Shown in pieces: positions 1 through 8,963 of a stretch of 64,000 nt of DNA. The DNA is from Frankia nepalensis. GTDB taxonomy: Bacteria > Actinomycetota > Actinomycetes > Frankiales > Frankiaceae. Every line of letters begins with the position of its first letter. Position 1 is the stretch's first letter. The translations under genes and the position numbers were made by a program. The DNA is taken from contig NZ_JADWYU010000201.1 of NCBI RefSeq assembly GCF_016786325.1, positions 25,044 to 89,043 on the forward strand, written 5' to 3'. The notes under the pieces were generated by a model. The model was not told where the DNA came from. It saw only the letters and a list, made by a program, of their open reading frames with translations, and searched no databases.

Positions 1-230
1 CAGCCGGGGATGCGGCCATCGCGAGCGCCGCCCCACCCAGCACCCGTCACGGGACCGGACGCCCACTGAGCAACCCTAACGATCGCCGGCAGTGACGGTA
101 CCCAGCGCGGCGTCCCCTAGCCGACCGCGACGACCGGGGCGACCACGACGAACGCGACGACCGGGGCGAGCGCGGCCCGGCAGGCGCGGGCGGGCGGGCG
201 GGCAGGCAGGCGCGGGCTCGGCGGTCGGCC
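1..230. other. Left-edge non-coding stretch
   Basis: No gene can be supported here. The stretch contains a short direct repeat built on CGCGACGACCGGGGCGA (two copies around 124-170) and GGGCGGGCGGGCAGGC-type runs just past the stop of the ABC ATPase gene. A minus-strand GTG at 48-50 opens a frame that runs off the left edge, but 16 codons are too few to call. Confidence 0.5.
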
Positions 231-1184
231 TCAGCGGCGAGCGGCGTAGATGCGACGCACGACGTCCTCGATGTCGGGTTCCTCGACGGTGAAGTCGACG
301 ACCTCGGCCCGTTCGGCGACCGCCGCGAACACCCGGGCGGCGGTGGTGGACTCGGCGTCGAACGCGAGCCGCTGGCGCAGGCCGTTCGCCTCGCTGGACA
401 GGTGGCGGGCCGCCGGGATCCCGGTCAGGTCCGCCGACGGCGCCGTCAGGTCGACGGTGAGCACCCGTTCGGCGCCGGCGGTCCGCGAGAGGCCGGCCAG
501 GTCGCCGTCGTAGACGAGCCGGCCGTGGTCGATGAGCAGGACCCGGTCGCACAGGCGCTCGACGTCCCCCATGTCGTGGGTGGTCAGCAGCAGCGTCGTG
601 CCATGGGCGCGGCGCTCGGCGACCAGGAACTCCCGCAGCCGCTGCTTGGAAAGGACGTCGAGGCCGATGGTGGGCTCGTCGAGGATCACCAGCCGGGGGC
701 TGTGCAGCAGCGCGGCCGCGACCTCGGCGCGCATCCGCTGGCCCAGGGACAGCTGGCGGACCGGGACGGCGAGGAAGCCGGCCAGCTCGAGCCGCTCGAC
801 GAGTTCCTCGGTGCGGGCGCGCTCCGCCGCGGCGGACAGCGTGTGGATGGCGGCCAGGATCCGGAACGACTCGCGCACCGGCAGGTCCCACCACAGCTGC
901 GAGCGCTGCCCGAACACGACGCCGACCTCGCGGGCGAGCCGGCGCCGGTCCTTGACCGGGCGCAGCCCACAGGTGGTCACCGTGCCGCTGGTCGGCACGA
1001 GGATGCCGGTCAGCATCTTGATCGTGGTGGACTTGCCGGCCCCGTTGGCGCCGATGTAGCCGACCGCCTCGCCGGCCGAGATCCGCGTGGTCAGGTCGTC
1101 GACGGCCAGCACCCGCCGCCGGCGCGCCCCGTCGCGCACGGTGAACTGCCGGGTCAGCCCCTCGGCCTCCACGATCGCGCTCAT
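231..1184 (-). CDS. ABC-2 type exporter, ATP-binding subunit
   Basis: A 317-residue ATPase that would power the two membrane proteins encoded just upstream. Visible motifs: Walker A GANGAGKST at residues 45-53, Q-loop Gln about 93 in FGQRSQLWW, signature LSLGQ at 145-149, Walker B LVILDEP at 165-171 and H-loop His 203. The roughly 100 residues after the ATPase core are the C-terminal extension common in DrrA/NatA-like drug or polymer exporters. It is the last gene of a three-gene minus-strand operon (gap of 33 bp to the permease at 1218-2039). The exported substrate cannot be read from the sequence. The FGQRSQLWW Q-loop is typical of ATPases paired with permeases of the PF06182 type, which fits the neighbours. 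Confidence 0.93.
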   Translation of the reverse strand: MSAIVEAEGLTRQFTVRDGARRRRVLAVDDLTTRISAGEAVGYIGANGAGKSTTIKMLTGILVPTSGTVTTCGLRPVKDRRRLAREVGVVFGQRSQLWWDLPVRESFRILAAIHTLSAAAERARTEELVERLELAGFLAVPVRQLSLGQRMRAEVAAALLHSPRLVILDEPTIGLDVLSKQRLREFLVAERRAHGTTLLLTTHDMGDVERLCDRVLLIDHGRLVYDGDLAGLSRTAGAERVLTVDLTAPSADLTGIPAARHLSSEANGLRQRLAFDAESTTAARVFAAVAERAEVVDFTVEEPDIEDVVRRIYAARR

Positions 1185-1217
1185 CCGTCCTCGCCTTTCC
1201 TCATCCGCCGCCCTCCC

Positions 1218-2039
1218 TCATCCGCCGCCACCGCGGTAGTGCCGGACTCCCCAGCGCCAGCACAGCAGCGCCATCGCCCACGCCCAGAGCGCGGCGAGCG
1301 GTCCACACCAGCCCAGCCAGGCCGGCAGCCACGCCGGCGCCGGCAGGTCGAGCAGGACCACCGCCGGAAGGAAGCCGGTGAAGGCCATCGGGAAGAAGTA
1401 GCCGAACACCACCTTGAGCGGGCGCGACCAGACCGAGGCCGGCTGGGTGGCGGCGTAACGGCCGCCGTAGACGAAGGCGTTGGTCATCTCCTCGCCCTCG
1501 ACGAGGAAGAACTGCAGGCCGCCCGCCCAGACGAACATCGCCGCGAACGTCGCGATGCCGCTGACCAGCGAGATCACCAGCAGCGCGACGGTGCCGACGT
1601 TCCACGTGATGTCACCCGCGGCCAGCCCGGCGACGAGCGCCACCAGGCCGACGGCCGCGCGCGACAGCCGCCGCAGGCTGATGTCGCTGGTGACCAGTTG
1701 CAGCAGCAGCGGCTGCGGCCGCAGGTAGAAGATGTCGAGAGTGCCGGCCCGCAGATAGGTGGGCAGCCTGTCGCAGTGCCCGAAGAGCATGTTGGCGAGC
1801 GAGAAGGCCAGGTCGGCCATGCCGAACACCAGCAGGATCTGGCCGAAGTCCAACCCGCCGAGCCGGGTCACCGCGTGGAACAGCACCCAGACCTCGGCCA
1901 GCTCGACCAACCCGGACAGCAGCGAGCTGACCAGGTCGAGGGCGAAGTTCGCGCGGTAGGAGGTCTGGGACCTGGCCCGGGAGGCGAGCACCACCGCGTA
2001 GGGCCGCAGCCGGGCGCGCAGGGCGATCCCGTCAGCCAC
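1218..2039 (-). CDS. ABC-2 family permease (second subunit)
   Basis: A 273-residue integral membrane protein with about six hydrophobic segments, matching the PF06182-like ABC-2 permease family. The start is a GTG whose codons overlap the 3' end of the preceding permease gene by 8 bp, so the two are probably translationally coupled. Motif LFGHCDRLPTYLRAGTLD sits in the cytoplasmic loop typical of this family. With the permease at 2032-2835 it should form a heterodimeric export channel driven by the ATPase at 231-1184. Function beyond export is not evident. Confidence 0.88.
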   Translation of the reverse strand: MADGIALRARLRPYAVVLASRARSQTSYRANFALDLVSSLLSGLVELAEVWVLFHAVTRLGGLDFGQILLVFGMADLAFSLANMLFGHCDRLPTYLRAGTLDIFYLRPQPLLLQLVTSDISLRRLSRAAVGLVALVAGLAAGDITWNVGTVALLVISLVSGIATFAAMFVWAGGLQFFLVEGEEMTNAFVYGGRYAATQPASVWSRPLKVVFGYFFPMAFTGFLPAVVLLDLPAPAWLPAWLGWCGPLAALWAWAMALLCWRWGVRHYRGGGG

Positions 2040-2835
2040 CCTGCACCTCCAGGTGGCGCCGGCCGGCGCGGGTCAGTGCCTGGCCGAGCCCGCCGACGCC
2101 GGCGAGCCAGGCGAGCTGCGCCCCGAGCAGCGCGAGCGCGCCGGCGAGGCCGACGCGACCCGAGAGGATCTCGATCGGGTACATCATCATCGACGGGAAC
2201 GGGGACGCGTGGGCCACGAGCAACAGCCAGCGCGGGAACAGCTGGATCGGCACGAACAGCCCGGCCAGGAACCCCGAGACCACCATGTAGCAGACCTGCA
2301 GGCCGCGGGTCTCCACCAGCCAGAAGCCGGCGACCCCGACCAGGTACGCGGTCGCGGAGGAGATCACGATCCCGAGCAGCACGCTCAGCACGCCAAGCGG
2401 GTACGCCGCCGCGGACTCGGGCGCGGCCATCCCGACGACCGCGCCGATCGCGATCATCGGGAGCCCGCGCGGGATCAGCGCGAACAGCGACCGCCCGACC
2501 TCCGTCGTGATCTCCGCGGCCTGCACGTCCAGCGGGCGCAGGAAGTCGACCGCGACCCGTCCGTCCTTGATCCGCTCGGCGATGTCGGTCCGGCCATGGA
2601 GGTTGACCGAGCCGAGCATCGCCTGGGAAATCCAGACGTAGGTGCCCATCCGCCCGACGTCGTAGCCGGCGAGGCTGCCGCCCGCGGCCCGCACCGTCGC
2701 GAACAGCACCGCCACCTTGAGCAGTCCGAAGGTCGTGTTCGCGACCAGGCCACCCAGCGCCGCCAGCCGATACGCCGACTGGCGCTGGAACCCCGCCCGA
2801 AGCAGGCGCCAGTAGACCCGGACCGTTGTACGCAT
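2032..2835 (-). CDS. ABC-2 family permease (first subunit)
   Basis: A 267-residue membrane protein of the same family as its downstream neighbour, with about six predicted membrane helices and a basic N-terminus (MRTTVRVYWRLLRAGFQRQ). It opens the exporter operon. The ATG at 2835 has no purine-rich ribosome site in front of it, and a plausible promoter lies so close (see 2846-2874) that the message may begin only a few bases before the ATG. The paired, non-identical permeases plus one ATPase are the usual composition of this exporter class. Confidence 0.88.
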   Translation of the reverse strand: MRTTVRVYWRLLRAGFQRQSAYRLAALGGLVANTTFGLLKVAVLFATVRAAGGSLAGYDVGRMGTYVWISQAMLGSVNLHGRTDIAERIKDGRVAVDFLRPLDVQAAEITTEVGRSLFALIPRGLPMIAIGAVVGMAAPESAAAYPLGVLSVLLGIVISSATAYLVGVAGFWLVETRGLQVCYMVVSGFLAGLFVPIQLFPRWLLLVAHASPFPSMMMYPIEILSGRVGLAGALALLGAQLAWLAGVGGLGQALTRAGRRHLEVQGG

Positions 2836-2845
2836 AGGAGGCTAA

Positions 2846-2874
2846 AGGCTATGTTCCGACACTATCTTGCGCAA
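2846..2874 (-). promoter_or_regulatory. Putative sigma-70-type promoter of the ABC exporter operon
   Basis: On the minus strand TTGCGC (2869-2874) is followed after 17 bp by TAGCCT (2846-2851). The start of transcription would fall about 5 bp before the ATG at 2835, giving a near-leaderless message, which agrees with the lack of a Shine-Dalgarno sequence. This AT-rich 109-bp gap also has to hold the promoter of the divergent CoA-transferase gene. Confidence 0.4.
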
Positions 2875-2944
2875 ATAGCACAAAACGGCGATGGACGGTC
2901 ACGGTACTCATGCCTGTGGGCCTGGATCGGCAGAGAATTCCGCC

Positions 2945-4162
2945 ATGACAGCGGTGATGCAGGGCGTACGCGTCCTTGAGGTAGCAGAGCACACGTTCGT
3001 ACCCGCGGCGTCCGCGCTGCTGGCCGACTGGGGCGCGGACGTCGTCAAGATCGAGCATGTCGAACGGGGCGACGCGATGCGTGCCCTGGGGTCCACCGGC
3101 GTGGCCACCATCCCGTCCGACGTTCACGTGCTGTTAGAGCACTCCAACCGGGGCAAGCGCAGCCTGGGGCTGGACCTCACGTCGCCCGAGGGCCTGGACA
3201 TCCTCTACAAGCTGGCGGCGCAGTCGGACGTGTTCCTGACCAACAAGCTGCCGGGCGTCCGCACCAAGCTGAAGATCGACCTCGAGGAGATCCGCGCGGC
3301 GAATCCCGACATCATCTACGTGCGAGGGACCGGCCAGGGCGAGCGGGGCCCGGACGCGGACAAGGGCGCCTATGACTCGCTGGCGTTCTGGTCGCGCGCC
3401 GGCGTCGCCGCCGGCACCATGCAGCCGGAGCACGGCCATGTGCCGGTTCCCCCCGGGCCGGCGTTCGGGGACTCGCTTGGCGCGATGACGATCGCCGGCG
3501 GCATCATGGGCGCGCTGTACCACCGGGAGCGGACCGGGGAGACCAGCGTCGTGGACGTCTCCCTGCTGGGTACCGGCCTGTGGGCGATAGGGGCCGGCAT
3601 CGCCCTGTCGATGCAGCTGAACTTCCCGTGGAGCCCGCCCCCGCTGGACGCGGTCCGGGCCAACCCGCTCGCCGACAACTACCGGACCAAGGACGGGCGC
3701 TGGGTGGCGCTGTGTTGCCTGCAGGCCGGGAAGTACTGGCCGCCGCTGTGCGAGGCCCTCGGGCGGCCGGAACTGGCGACCGACCCGCGGTTCGCCGACC
3801 ATTCGACGCTGATGGCCAACTCCGGCGCGGCGGCCGAGATCCTGCGCGAGGTCTTCGCCAGCCACACCGTGGACGAGTGCCGGGGCATGCTGGCCGACTT
3901 CGTCGGCCAGTGGACCGTCGTCCAGGACACCCTGGAAGCCGTCGCCGACCCGCAGACGGTCGCGAACGGCTACATCCAGGACTGTGAGAACGCGGCCGGG
4001 GCGCCGTTTCGGCTGGTCGCCGCGCCCGTCCAGTACAACGAGCAGCCGGCCGCGCCGAAGCGGTGCCCGGAGTTCAACGAGCATGGCGACGACATCCTCG
4101 CGGGCCTCGGCCTCGACTGGGACGCCGTCGTCGATCTCAAGGTCCGCGGCATCGTCGCCTGA
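2945..4162 (+). CDS. CaiB/BaiF family III CoA-transferase
   Basis: A 405-residue enzyme of the formyl-CoA:oxalate/carnitine CoA-transferase family, which moves CoA between carboxylic acids through an aspartyl-CoA intermediate. The N-terminus MTAVMQGVRVLEVAEH followed by LLADWGADVVKIEH is the family signature, and the Asp in DKGAYDSLAFWSRAG is in the place of the catalytic aspartate. I start at 2945 because this is where family similarity begins. An in-frame ATG at 2957 is also possible, and the upstream codons from 2891 look like leader sequence. The gene stands alone, divergent from the exporter operon. It contains one TTA leucine codon (3134-3136), rare in DNA of this composition. The acyl substrate is unknown. 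Confidence 0.9.
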   Translation: MTAVMQGVRVLEVAEHTFVPAASALLADWGADVVKIEHVERGDAMRALGSTGVATIPSDVHVLLEHSNRGKRSLGLDLTSPEGLDILYKLAAQSDVFLTNKLPGVRTKLKIDLEEIRAANPDIIYVRGTGQGERGPDADKGAYDSLAFWSRAGVAAGTMQPEHGHVPVPPGPAFGDSLGAMTIAGGIMGALYHRERTGETSVVDVSLLGTGLWAIGAGIALSMQLNFPWSPPPLDAVRANPLADNYRTKDGRWVALCCLQAGKYWPPLCEALGRPELATDPRFADHSTLMANSGAAAEILREVFASHTVDECRGMLADFVGQWTVVQDTLEAVADPQTVANGYIQDCENAAGAPFRLVAAPVQYNEQPAAPKRCPEFNEHGDDILAGLGLDWDAVVDLKVRGIVA

Positions 4163-4388
4163 CGGCGATCCGGTCCGGGCTGGCACGCGCACCCAGGGCC
4201 GGACCCGGTGCCGACCCGCCGATCCGCCGGGCCGCGGCGCGGCCCCCCGGCGGGGGGGGCGCGCGCGCCGCCTGGCCGCCGGCCGGCTCCCCCGGGGAAC
4301 AGCCGGCGCCGGCGGCCGCTCCCCCACGAGAACCAGCCACACATCGGGCCCGGCCGGCACGCGACCGGGTGCAGAGGATCGACATCCA

Positions 4389-5435
4389 GTGAGCAGCACG
4401 GCCAAACCAGGCAACAGACCCGACGCGCCCGTCGCCCTGACGGACGCCCCGCCCGCGGCCGGGCACGGCCTCGCGATCGGGGTCGACGTCGGTGGGACGA
4501 AGGTCGCGGCGGGCGTGGTGGACCGGCACGGCCGGATCCTCGGATCGGCGCGCAGGCCGACCCCGGGTCACGAGCCCGCGCTGGTGGCGGACACGATCGC
4601 CGAGGTCGTCGGCGAGCTGCGCGCCGCCCACGCGGTCGGCCTGGAGGCCCCGATCGGCATCGGCGCCGCCGGCTGGCTCGACCGCCGCGGGGCGCGGGTG
4701 ATGTTCGCGCCGAACCTCGCCGGCTGGCGGGACGAGCCGCTGCGCGACATCATCAGCGCCCGGCTGGGGCGGCCGGTGGTCGTGGACAACGACGCGAACA
4801 CGATGGCCTGGGCCGAGTACCGGTTCGGCGCCGGGCGCGGCTGCGCCGAGCTGGTCTGCGTCACGGTCGGGACCGGGATCGGCAGCGGGCTGGTGCTCGA
4901 CGGGAAGGTGCGCCACGGCGCGTTCGGCGTCGGCGCCGAGTACGGGCACATGCAGGTGGTGCCGGCGGGGCTGCCGTGCGGCTGCGGCAGCCAGGGCTGC
5001 TGGGAGCAGTACGCCAGCGGGCGGGCGCTCGTCCGGGCGGCCCGGGAGGCCGCGAGCGGCTCGCCGCAGGCGGGCCGGCGGCTGGCCGGGCTCGCCGGCG
5101 GCGATCTGGCGACGCTGACCGGCCCGGACGTGACGACGGCCGCGCGCGAGGGAGATCCGGCCGCCGTCAAGTGCTTCGAGGAGGTCGGCTACTGGCTCGG
5201 CCAGGGCCTGGCGAGCCTCGCCGCGGTGCTCGACCCGGCGAAGTTCGTCATCGGCGGGGGCGTCTCGGACGCGGGCGAGCTGTTGCTCGGCCCGGCCAGG
5301 GCCCAGTTCCACGCGGCGCTCCCAGGACGCGGCCACCGGCCCGAGGCCGAGATCGTCCTCGCCGAGCTCGGTCCCGACGCGGGGTTCGTCGGCGCGGCCG
5401 ACCTGGCCCGCGCCGGCATCCTCGGCCGCGCCTGA
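4389..5435 (+). CDS. glkA: ROK-family glucokinase
   Basis: A 348-residue sugar kinase that phosphorylates glucose with ATP. The phosphate-binding motif DVGGTK lies at residues 33-38, VTVGTGIGSG is the second phosphate motif, and CGCGSQGCWEQYASG is the zinc-binding ROK signature. Similarity to Streptomyces GlkA is strong through the C-terminal GGGVSDAGELLL and GAADLARAG segments. The GTG start was chosen because AGAGGA lies 10 bp upstream (4373-4378). The frame stays open much further upstream but shows no family similarity. The 24-residue leader before the core is slightly longer than usual. It converges on pimB (23 bp apart). Confidence 0.9.
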   Translation: MSSTAKPGNRPDAPVALTDAPPAAGHGLAIGVDVGGTKVAAGVVDRHGRILGSARRPTPGHEPALVADTIAEVVGELRAAHAVGLEAPIGIGAAGWLDRRGARVMFAPNLAGWRDEPLRDIISARLGRPVVVDNDANTMAWAEYRFGAGRGCAELVCVTVGTGIGSGLVLDGKVRHGAFGVGAEYGHMQVVPAGLPCGCGSQGCWEQYASGRALVRAAREAASGSPQAGRRLAGLAGGDLATLTGPDVTTAAREGDPAAVKCFEEVGYWLGQGLASLAAVLDPAKFVIGGGVSDAGELLLGPARAQFHAALPGRGHRPEAEIVLAELGPDAGFVGAADLARAGILGRA

Positions 5436-5457
5436 CCGGCGGCCGCCCGGAGCCCGG

Positions 5458-6597
5458 TCAGGCCCCGGGCGCGGGGCCGGGAGTGAGAAGCTCGACCAGG
5501 TCCTTGGTCAGCAGGTCCCAGCGCCAGGTCAGCTCGACCCAGGCGCGGCCGGCCGCGCCCATCGAGCGGCATCGGGCCGGGTCGTCGAGCAGTTCGCCGA
5601 CGGCCGAGGCGACGTCGTCGAGGCGGCGGCCGTCGACGACGAGGCCGGTCCGGCCGTCGAGCACGGCGTCGGGCGCGCCGCCGCTGTCGCCGGCGACGAC
5701 GGGCAGCCCGGCCGCGGACGCCTCCAGGTAGACGATCCCCAGGCCCTCGACCTCCAGGCCCCCGAGCCGGGAGCGGCAGGGCATGGCGAACACGTCTCCG
5801 GCCGCGTAGTGCGCCGGCAGCTCCTCCCAGGGGACCGAGCCGGTGAACACGACGTGCTCGGAGACGTCGTGCTCCCGGGCGAGGCGGGCCAGGTCGGCGC
5901 GGTAGGGACCGCCGCCGACCAGCAGCAACGCCGTGTCGGGGTAGCGGCGTCGCCAGCGGGGCAGGGCGCGGACCAGCATGTCCTGCCCCTTGCGCGGGAC
6001 CAGGCGGCTGACGCAGACGACCACCCGTCGCCCGGCCAGGCCGTGCCGGGCGCGGATCTCGTCCCGGCCGGTACCGGGTCGGAACAGCTCGGCGTCGACG
6101 CCGCTGGGCAGCCGTTCCAGCCGCGGGTGCGGCCCGAAGGCCGAGCCGATCCGGCGGCGGGTGTAATCGCCCAGGTAGGTGATCACGTCGGTCGTCGCGC
6201 CGATGCGGCGCAGCGTCTGCCGGGCGCCGGGAAGTGAGGCCCAGCCGACCTCGTGCCCATGGGTGCTCGCGACCACCCGCTCGATCCCGGTCGCGCGGCG
6301 CAGCCGGCCGCCGAGCAGACCGAGCGGCGCCGCGGCGCCGAACCAGAGCGCGTCGCACCGCTCGGCGCGGGCGATCTCGCGGGCGCGGCGCAGAACAGCC
6401 GGTGTCGGCAGCATGAGCGACGTCGGGTGCCGCACGACCTGGAAGCTCTGCGCCGCGTCGAACACGGCCGCGCCCCGCCAGGCGGGTGCGTAGACGACGA
6501 CGTCGGCGGCGGGCAGCCGGCTCGCGAAGTTGTGCACGAAGGACTGGATGCCGCCCGGCCGGGGCGGAAAATCGTTGGTCACCACGAGCACCCGCAT
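5458..6597 (-). CDS. pimB: PimB'-type phosphatidylinositol monomannoside mannosyltransferase
   Basis: A 379-residue GT4 (GT-B fold) glycosyltransferase that adds the second mannose, from GDP-mannose, to phosphatidylinositol monomannoside at the inner face of the membrane. It starts MRVLVVTNDFPPRPGGIQS, the donor/acceptor-site opening of this enzyme. It also shares ASTHGHEVGW, CVSRLVPRKGQD and the EGLGIVYLE (E-x7-E) motif with M. tuberculosis PimB' (Rv2188c) nearly end to end. The start at 6597 matches the family; the open frame continues upstream without similarity. The gene is evidence that the cell makes PIM glycolipids. Confidence 0.93.
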   Translation of the reverse strand: MRVLVVTNDFPPRPGGIQSFVHNFASRLPAADVVVYAPAWRGAAVFDAAQSFQVVRHPTSLMLPTPAVLRRAREIARAERCDALWFGAAAPLGLLGGRLRRATGIERVVASTHGHEVGWASLPGARQTLRRIGATTDVITYLGDYTRRRIGSAFGPHPRLERLPSGVDAELFRPGTGRDEIRARHGLAGRRVVVCVSRLVPRKGQDMLVRALPRWRRRYPDTALLLVGGGPYRADLARLAREHDVSEHVVFTGSVPWEELPAHYAAGDVFAMPCRSRLGGLEVEGLGIVYLEASAAGLPVVAGDSGGAPDAVLDGRTGLVVDGRRLDDVASAVGELLDDPARCRSMGAAGRAWVELTWRWDLLTKDLVELLTPGPAPGA

Positions 6598-6674
6598 GCC
6601 CCCATGGTCCCGCACCCGCGACCCGCCGCTGTCCCCTCCCCCACTCGGCCTCGTCCGGCCTTGTTCGGCCTCGC

Positions 6675-7025
6675 TCAGCCGGCGCGCCGGCCGCGCCGGC
6701 CCGGACCGCCCGCGTCGGGGCGCCGGGCCGGCCGGGTGCGCTGACGAGGGCCGCCCGCGAACGGCTCGGGCAGCGGGATCATCGGCTGGGCGGGCGGCAA
6801 CGGAGCCGTCGGCACGACCGGATCCGCCGCGCCCTCGGTGGGGACGACGTCCAGCGGGGTCACGAGCCGTAGCCGGGGCAGCAGGCCGGCGTCGGCGAGC
6901 AGCGCGAGCGCGCGCCGCTCGTCCTCGTCCCACTCGACGACCGGCGGCGGCGCCAGCAGCACCGATACCACGCAGTCCGCGCAGCCGTCGCCACGAACCG
7001 CGCAGGAGTCGCAGTCGATCAGCAT
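6675..7025 (-). CDS. Small conserved actinobacterial protein with Cys-rich N-terminus
   Basis: A 116-residue protein of unknown function. The N-terminus reads MLIDCDSCAVRGDGCADC, four cysteines in 14 residues that look able to bind a metal. Then comes a stretch VLLAPPPVVEWDEDERRAL and a long Pro/Arg-rich tail. The ATG at 7025 has AGAGGGTGAG in front of it. Similar small proteins sit next to pimB-like and NYN genes in other actinomycetes, as I recall, so it may belong to this conserved neighbourhood. No enzyme motif is present. Confidence 0.7.
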   Translation of the reverse strand: MLIDCDSCAVRGDGCADCVVSVLLAPPPVVEWDEDERRALALLADAGLLPRLRLVTPLDVVPTEGAADPVVPTAPLPPAQPMIPLPEPFAGGPRQRTRPARRPDAGGPGRRGRRAG

Positions 7026-7238
7026 CGTGCTCACCCTCTGTCGTCCGTCAGTCGTCTCGTGTCCGTACCTCTCGTCGCGGACAGTAGACGCGCGGTCCGA
7101 CAGTTTTCGGCGCTCGGCCACCCCGCCGACTCGCGGGCCGCCCGTCCGGCGCGGGTCGGTCCGGGCAACGGCGGCCAGGCACGGGCCGGCACGGGCCGGG
7201 CACGACCCAGGCGCGGCCGGCCGGGCGGGAACGAGGCG

Positions 7239-8549
7239 CTAGCGTTCGAGGCGGGACAGCAGCGCGGCGGAGGGGACGGCGCGGGCGCCGGCGGACGCGC
7301 AGGCCTCGGCCACCTCGCGGTCGGAGGTCACGACCACGATCGGCCGGCCGGGCGGCTCGGCCCGTACCAGCCGGACGATCTCCTCGTCGGCGAGCTCCCC
7401 CAGCCGGCTGAACAGCACCCGCACCCCACGCGGCGCGGTGACGCCGACCGGCCGGCTGGCGACCGCCGTGGCGTCGAACACGACCGTGATCTCGGCCTCG
7501 AGCGCCCGGCCTGCGAGCGGGCCGAGGCCGGAGAGCAGCCGCACCCGCTGGGCCTGCAGAGTCAGCCCGCCGTAGCCGCGCTTGGTGACGTTGTAGCCGT
7601 CGATGAGCAGGTGGACGCCCGGGATGGCGAGGACCTCGTCGATGACCGTGGGATCGTCCTCCGGCCGGCCGCGGGCGCCGACCGCGGAGAACGGGTCGCC
7701 CGTCCGGGCGTCCGCCGACGCCAGCAGGTCGGCCGGCCGCGACACCGTGCTGGGCAGGCCGAGCTCCCGGCGGACGCCGTTGGCGGCGCCCATCAGCGTG
7801 TCCAGCAACACCCGCAGCCGGGCGTCGTCGAGGCTGCGGGCGTCGCGCCCCTCCCGCCGGGCGGCGGCGAGCGCGGCCTCCAGGTCGCCGACGCGGCCGC
7901 GCAGCCGGCGGACCTCGGTCTCGGCGGCGCGGGTCGCGGCCCGGGCCGCGTCCCGGTCGGCCACCGCCGCGGCCACCTCCTCCTGGGCCACCTGCTCGGC
8001 GCGCCGCACGCGCTCCGACGTGCCCCGCATCCGCCGGCGCAGCTCGTCGGCCTCCTGCCGGCTCGAGGCCAGCTGCTCACGCAGCTGCTCGCGCTCGGCG
8101 CGAACGGCCTCACGCTGGGCCACCAGCGCCTCGGAGAGCCGGTCGACCTCCCGCGCGGCCTCGTCGGCCCGCGCCGAGAGGGCGTCCTGCGCCGACAGGC
8201 TGGCGGCGGCGGCGAGCAGCTCCTCCCAGCCGGACGGGCGCAGCACGAAGGCGACCGCGGCCACCTCGGCGGGGGGCGCGGCGGCCGGCGGGCCGTCGGC
8301 CGCCGTCACCGCCTCGGCGAGACCAGGATGGGTCCGCCGGATCCAGTCGGCCACGCGGCCCCGGAACATCGCGTCGTGCTCGACCGCCGCCGCGAGCGGC
8401 ACGGCGCCCTGCTTGGCCCTGCGGGCGGGGGTGAACCTGCGCACGGCGACCAGACTCGCCGGCACCTCGGCGTCCTCGAGGTCGGCGAGCGTGTCAGCGG
8501 CGAAGGCGACGACCTGGGTGCGCACCTCAGCCGGCAGCGGCTCACTCAC
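7239..8549 (-). CDS. NYN-domain protein with long coiled coil (YacP-like RNase)
   Basis: A protein of about 436 residues. The C-terminal ~135 residues (LLIDGYNVTKRGYGG, VVFDATA, VVVTSDREVAEAC) form a NYN/PIN-like nuclease domain of the YacP type, with acidic residues placed as in RNases that cut structured RNA. The middle (about residues 110-240) is a highly charged heptad-like coiled coil, and the N-terminus (PASLVAVRRFTPARRAKQGAVPL) matches the conserved front region of actinobacterial homologues. I chose GTG 8549 (VSEPLPAEVR) because similarity begins there. GTG 8648 would add 33 residues. No clear ribosome site supports either. RNA cleavage is inferred from the fold. Confidence 0.82.
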   Translation of the reverse strand: MSEPLPAEVRTQVVAFAADTLADLEDAEVPASLVAVRRFTPARRAKQGAVPLAAAVEHDAMFRGRVADWIRRTHPGLAEAVTAADGPPAAAPPAEVAAVAFVLRPSGWEELLAAAASLSAQDALSARADEAAREVDRLSEALVAQREAVRAEREQLREQLASSRQEADELRRRMRGTSERVRRAEQVAQEEVAAAVADRDAARAATRAAETEVRRLRGRVGDLEAALAAARREGRDARSLDDARLRVLLDTLMGAANGVRRELGLPSTVSRPADLLASADARTGDPFSAVGARGRPEDDPTVIDEVLAIPGVHLLIDGYNVTKRGYGGLTLQAQRVRLLSGLGPLAGRALEAEITVVFDATAVASRPVGVTAPRGVRVLFSRLGELADEEIVRLVRAEPPGRPIVVVTSDREVAEACASAGARAVPSAALLSRLER

Positions 8550-8963
8550 CCGGCACCGGGCGGCGGCAGGTCGACGGGCACGATACGGACTCCCCTGCGC
8601 AGGAACGGACGGCGATACTCCAGCGTAGTCCGGGCCAACAGCGATCACCGTCCGTCATGAGCATTCGCCAACAGCGGGCGCACAGGCGGTCCGCCGGCCC
8701 GCCCGCGGCCGGTGAGTACGCCCCCGCCGGCCCGCCCGCCGGTGCCCCCGGCCGGGCTGGCACGACGGACGACTAATGCGCGGCCAACAATGCCTACCCG
8801 CCAACAATGCCCACGCCTGGAGCCCCCGGAGAGGTTGTCTCCGCAACCGAGCAGGCGGCCGGCCAGGGCTTTTCCATTGGGGATTTCCGACTTCTGTAAT
8901 GTCGCCCTGTCCATCCTCATTGCTCCGTTTCTGGCAGCGGGGTGTAGGCCCGAGAGGAACATC
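8550..8963. promoter_or_regulatory. Divergent intergenic region with repeated GCCAACA motif
   Basis: A 414-bp gap between the divergent NYN and DUF4352 genes. It holds four copies of GCCAACA: near 8634 and 8666 followed by GCG, and at 8782-8794 and 8800-8812 as the longer GCCAACAATGCC pair 18 bp apart. An AT-richer patch with TAATGT at about 8896 could be a -10 for the plus-strand gene. AGAGGA at 8953-8957 is the ribosome site of the DUF4352 gene. Confidence 0.35.

Noticed and set aside
402..2510. A 702-codon plus-strand open frame
   Set aside because: It is antisense to the ABC exporter genes, which have clear motifs and coupled starts; the frame is open only because of GC bias.
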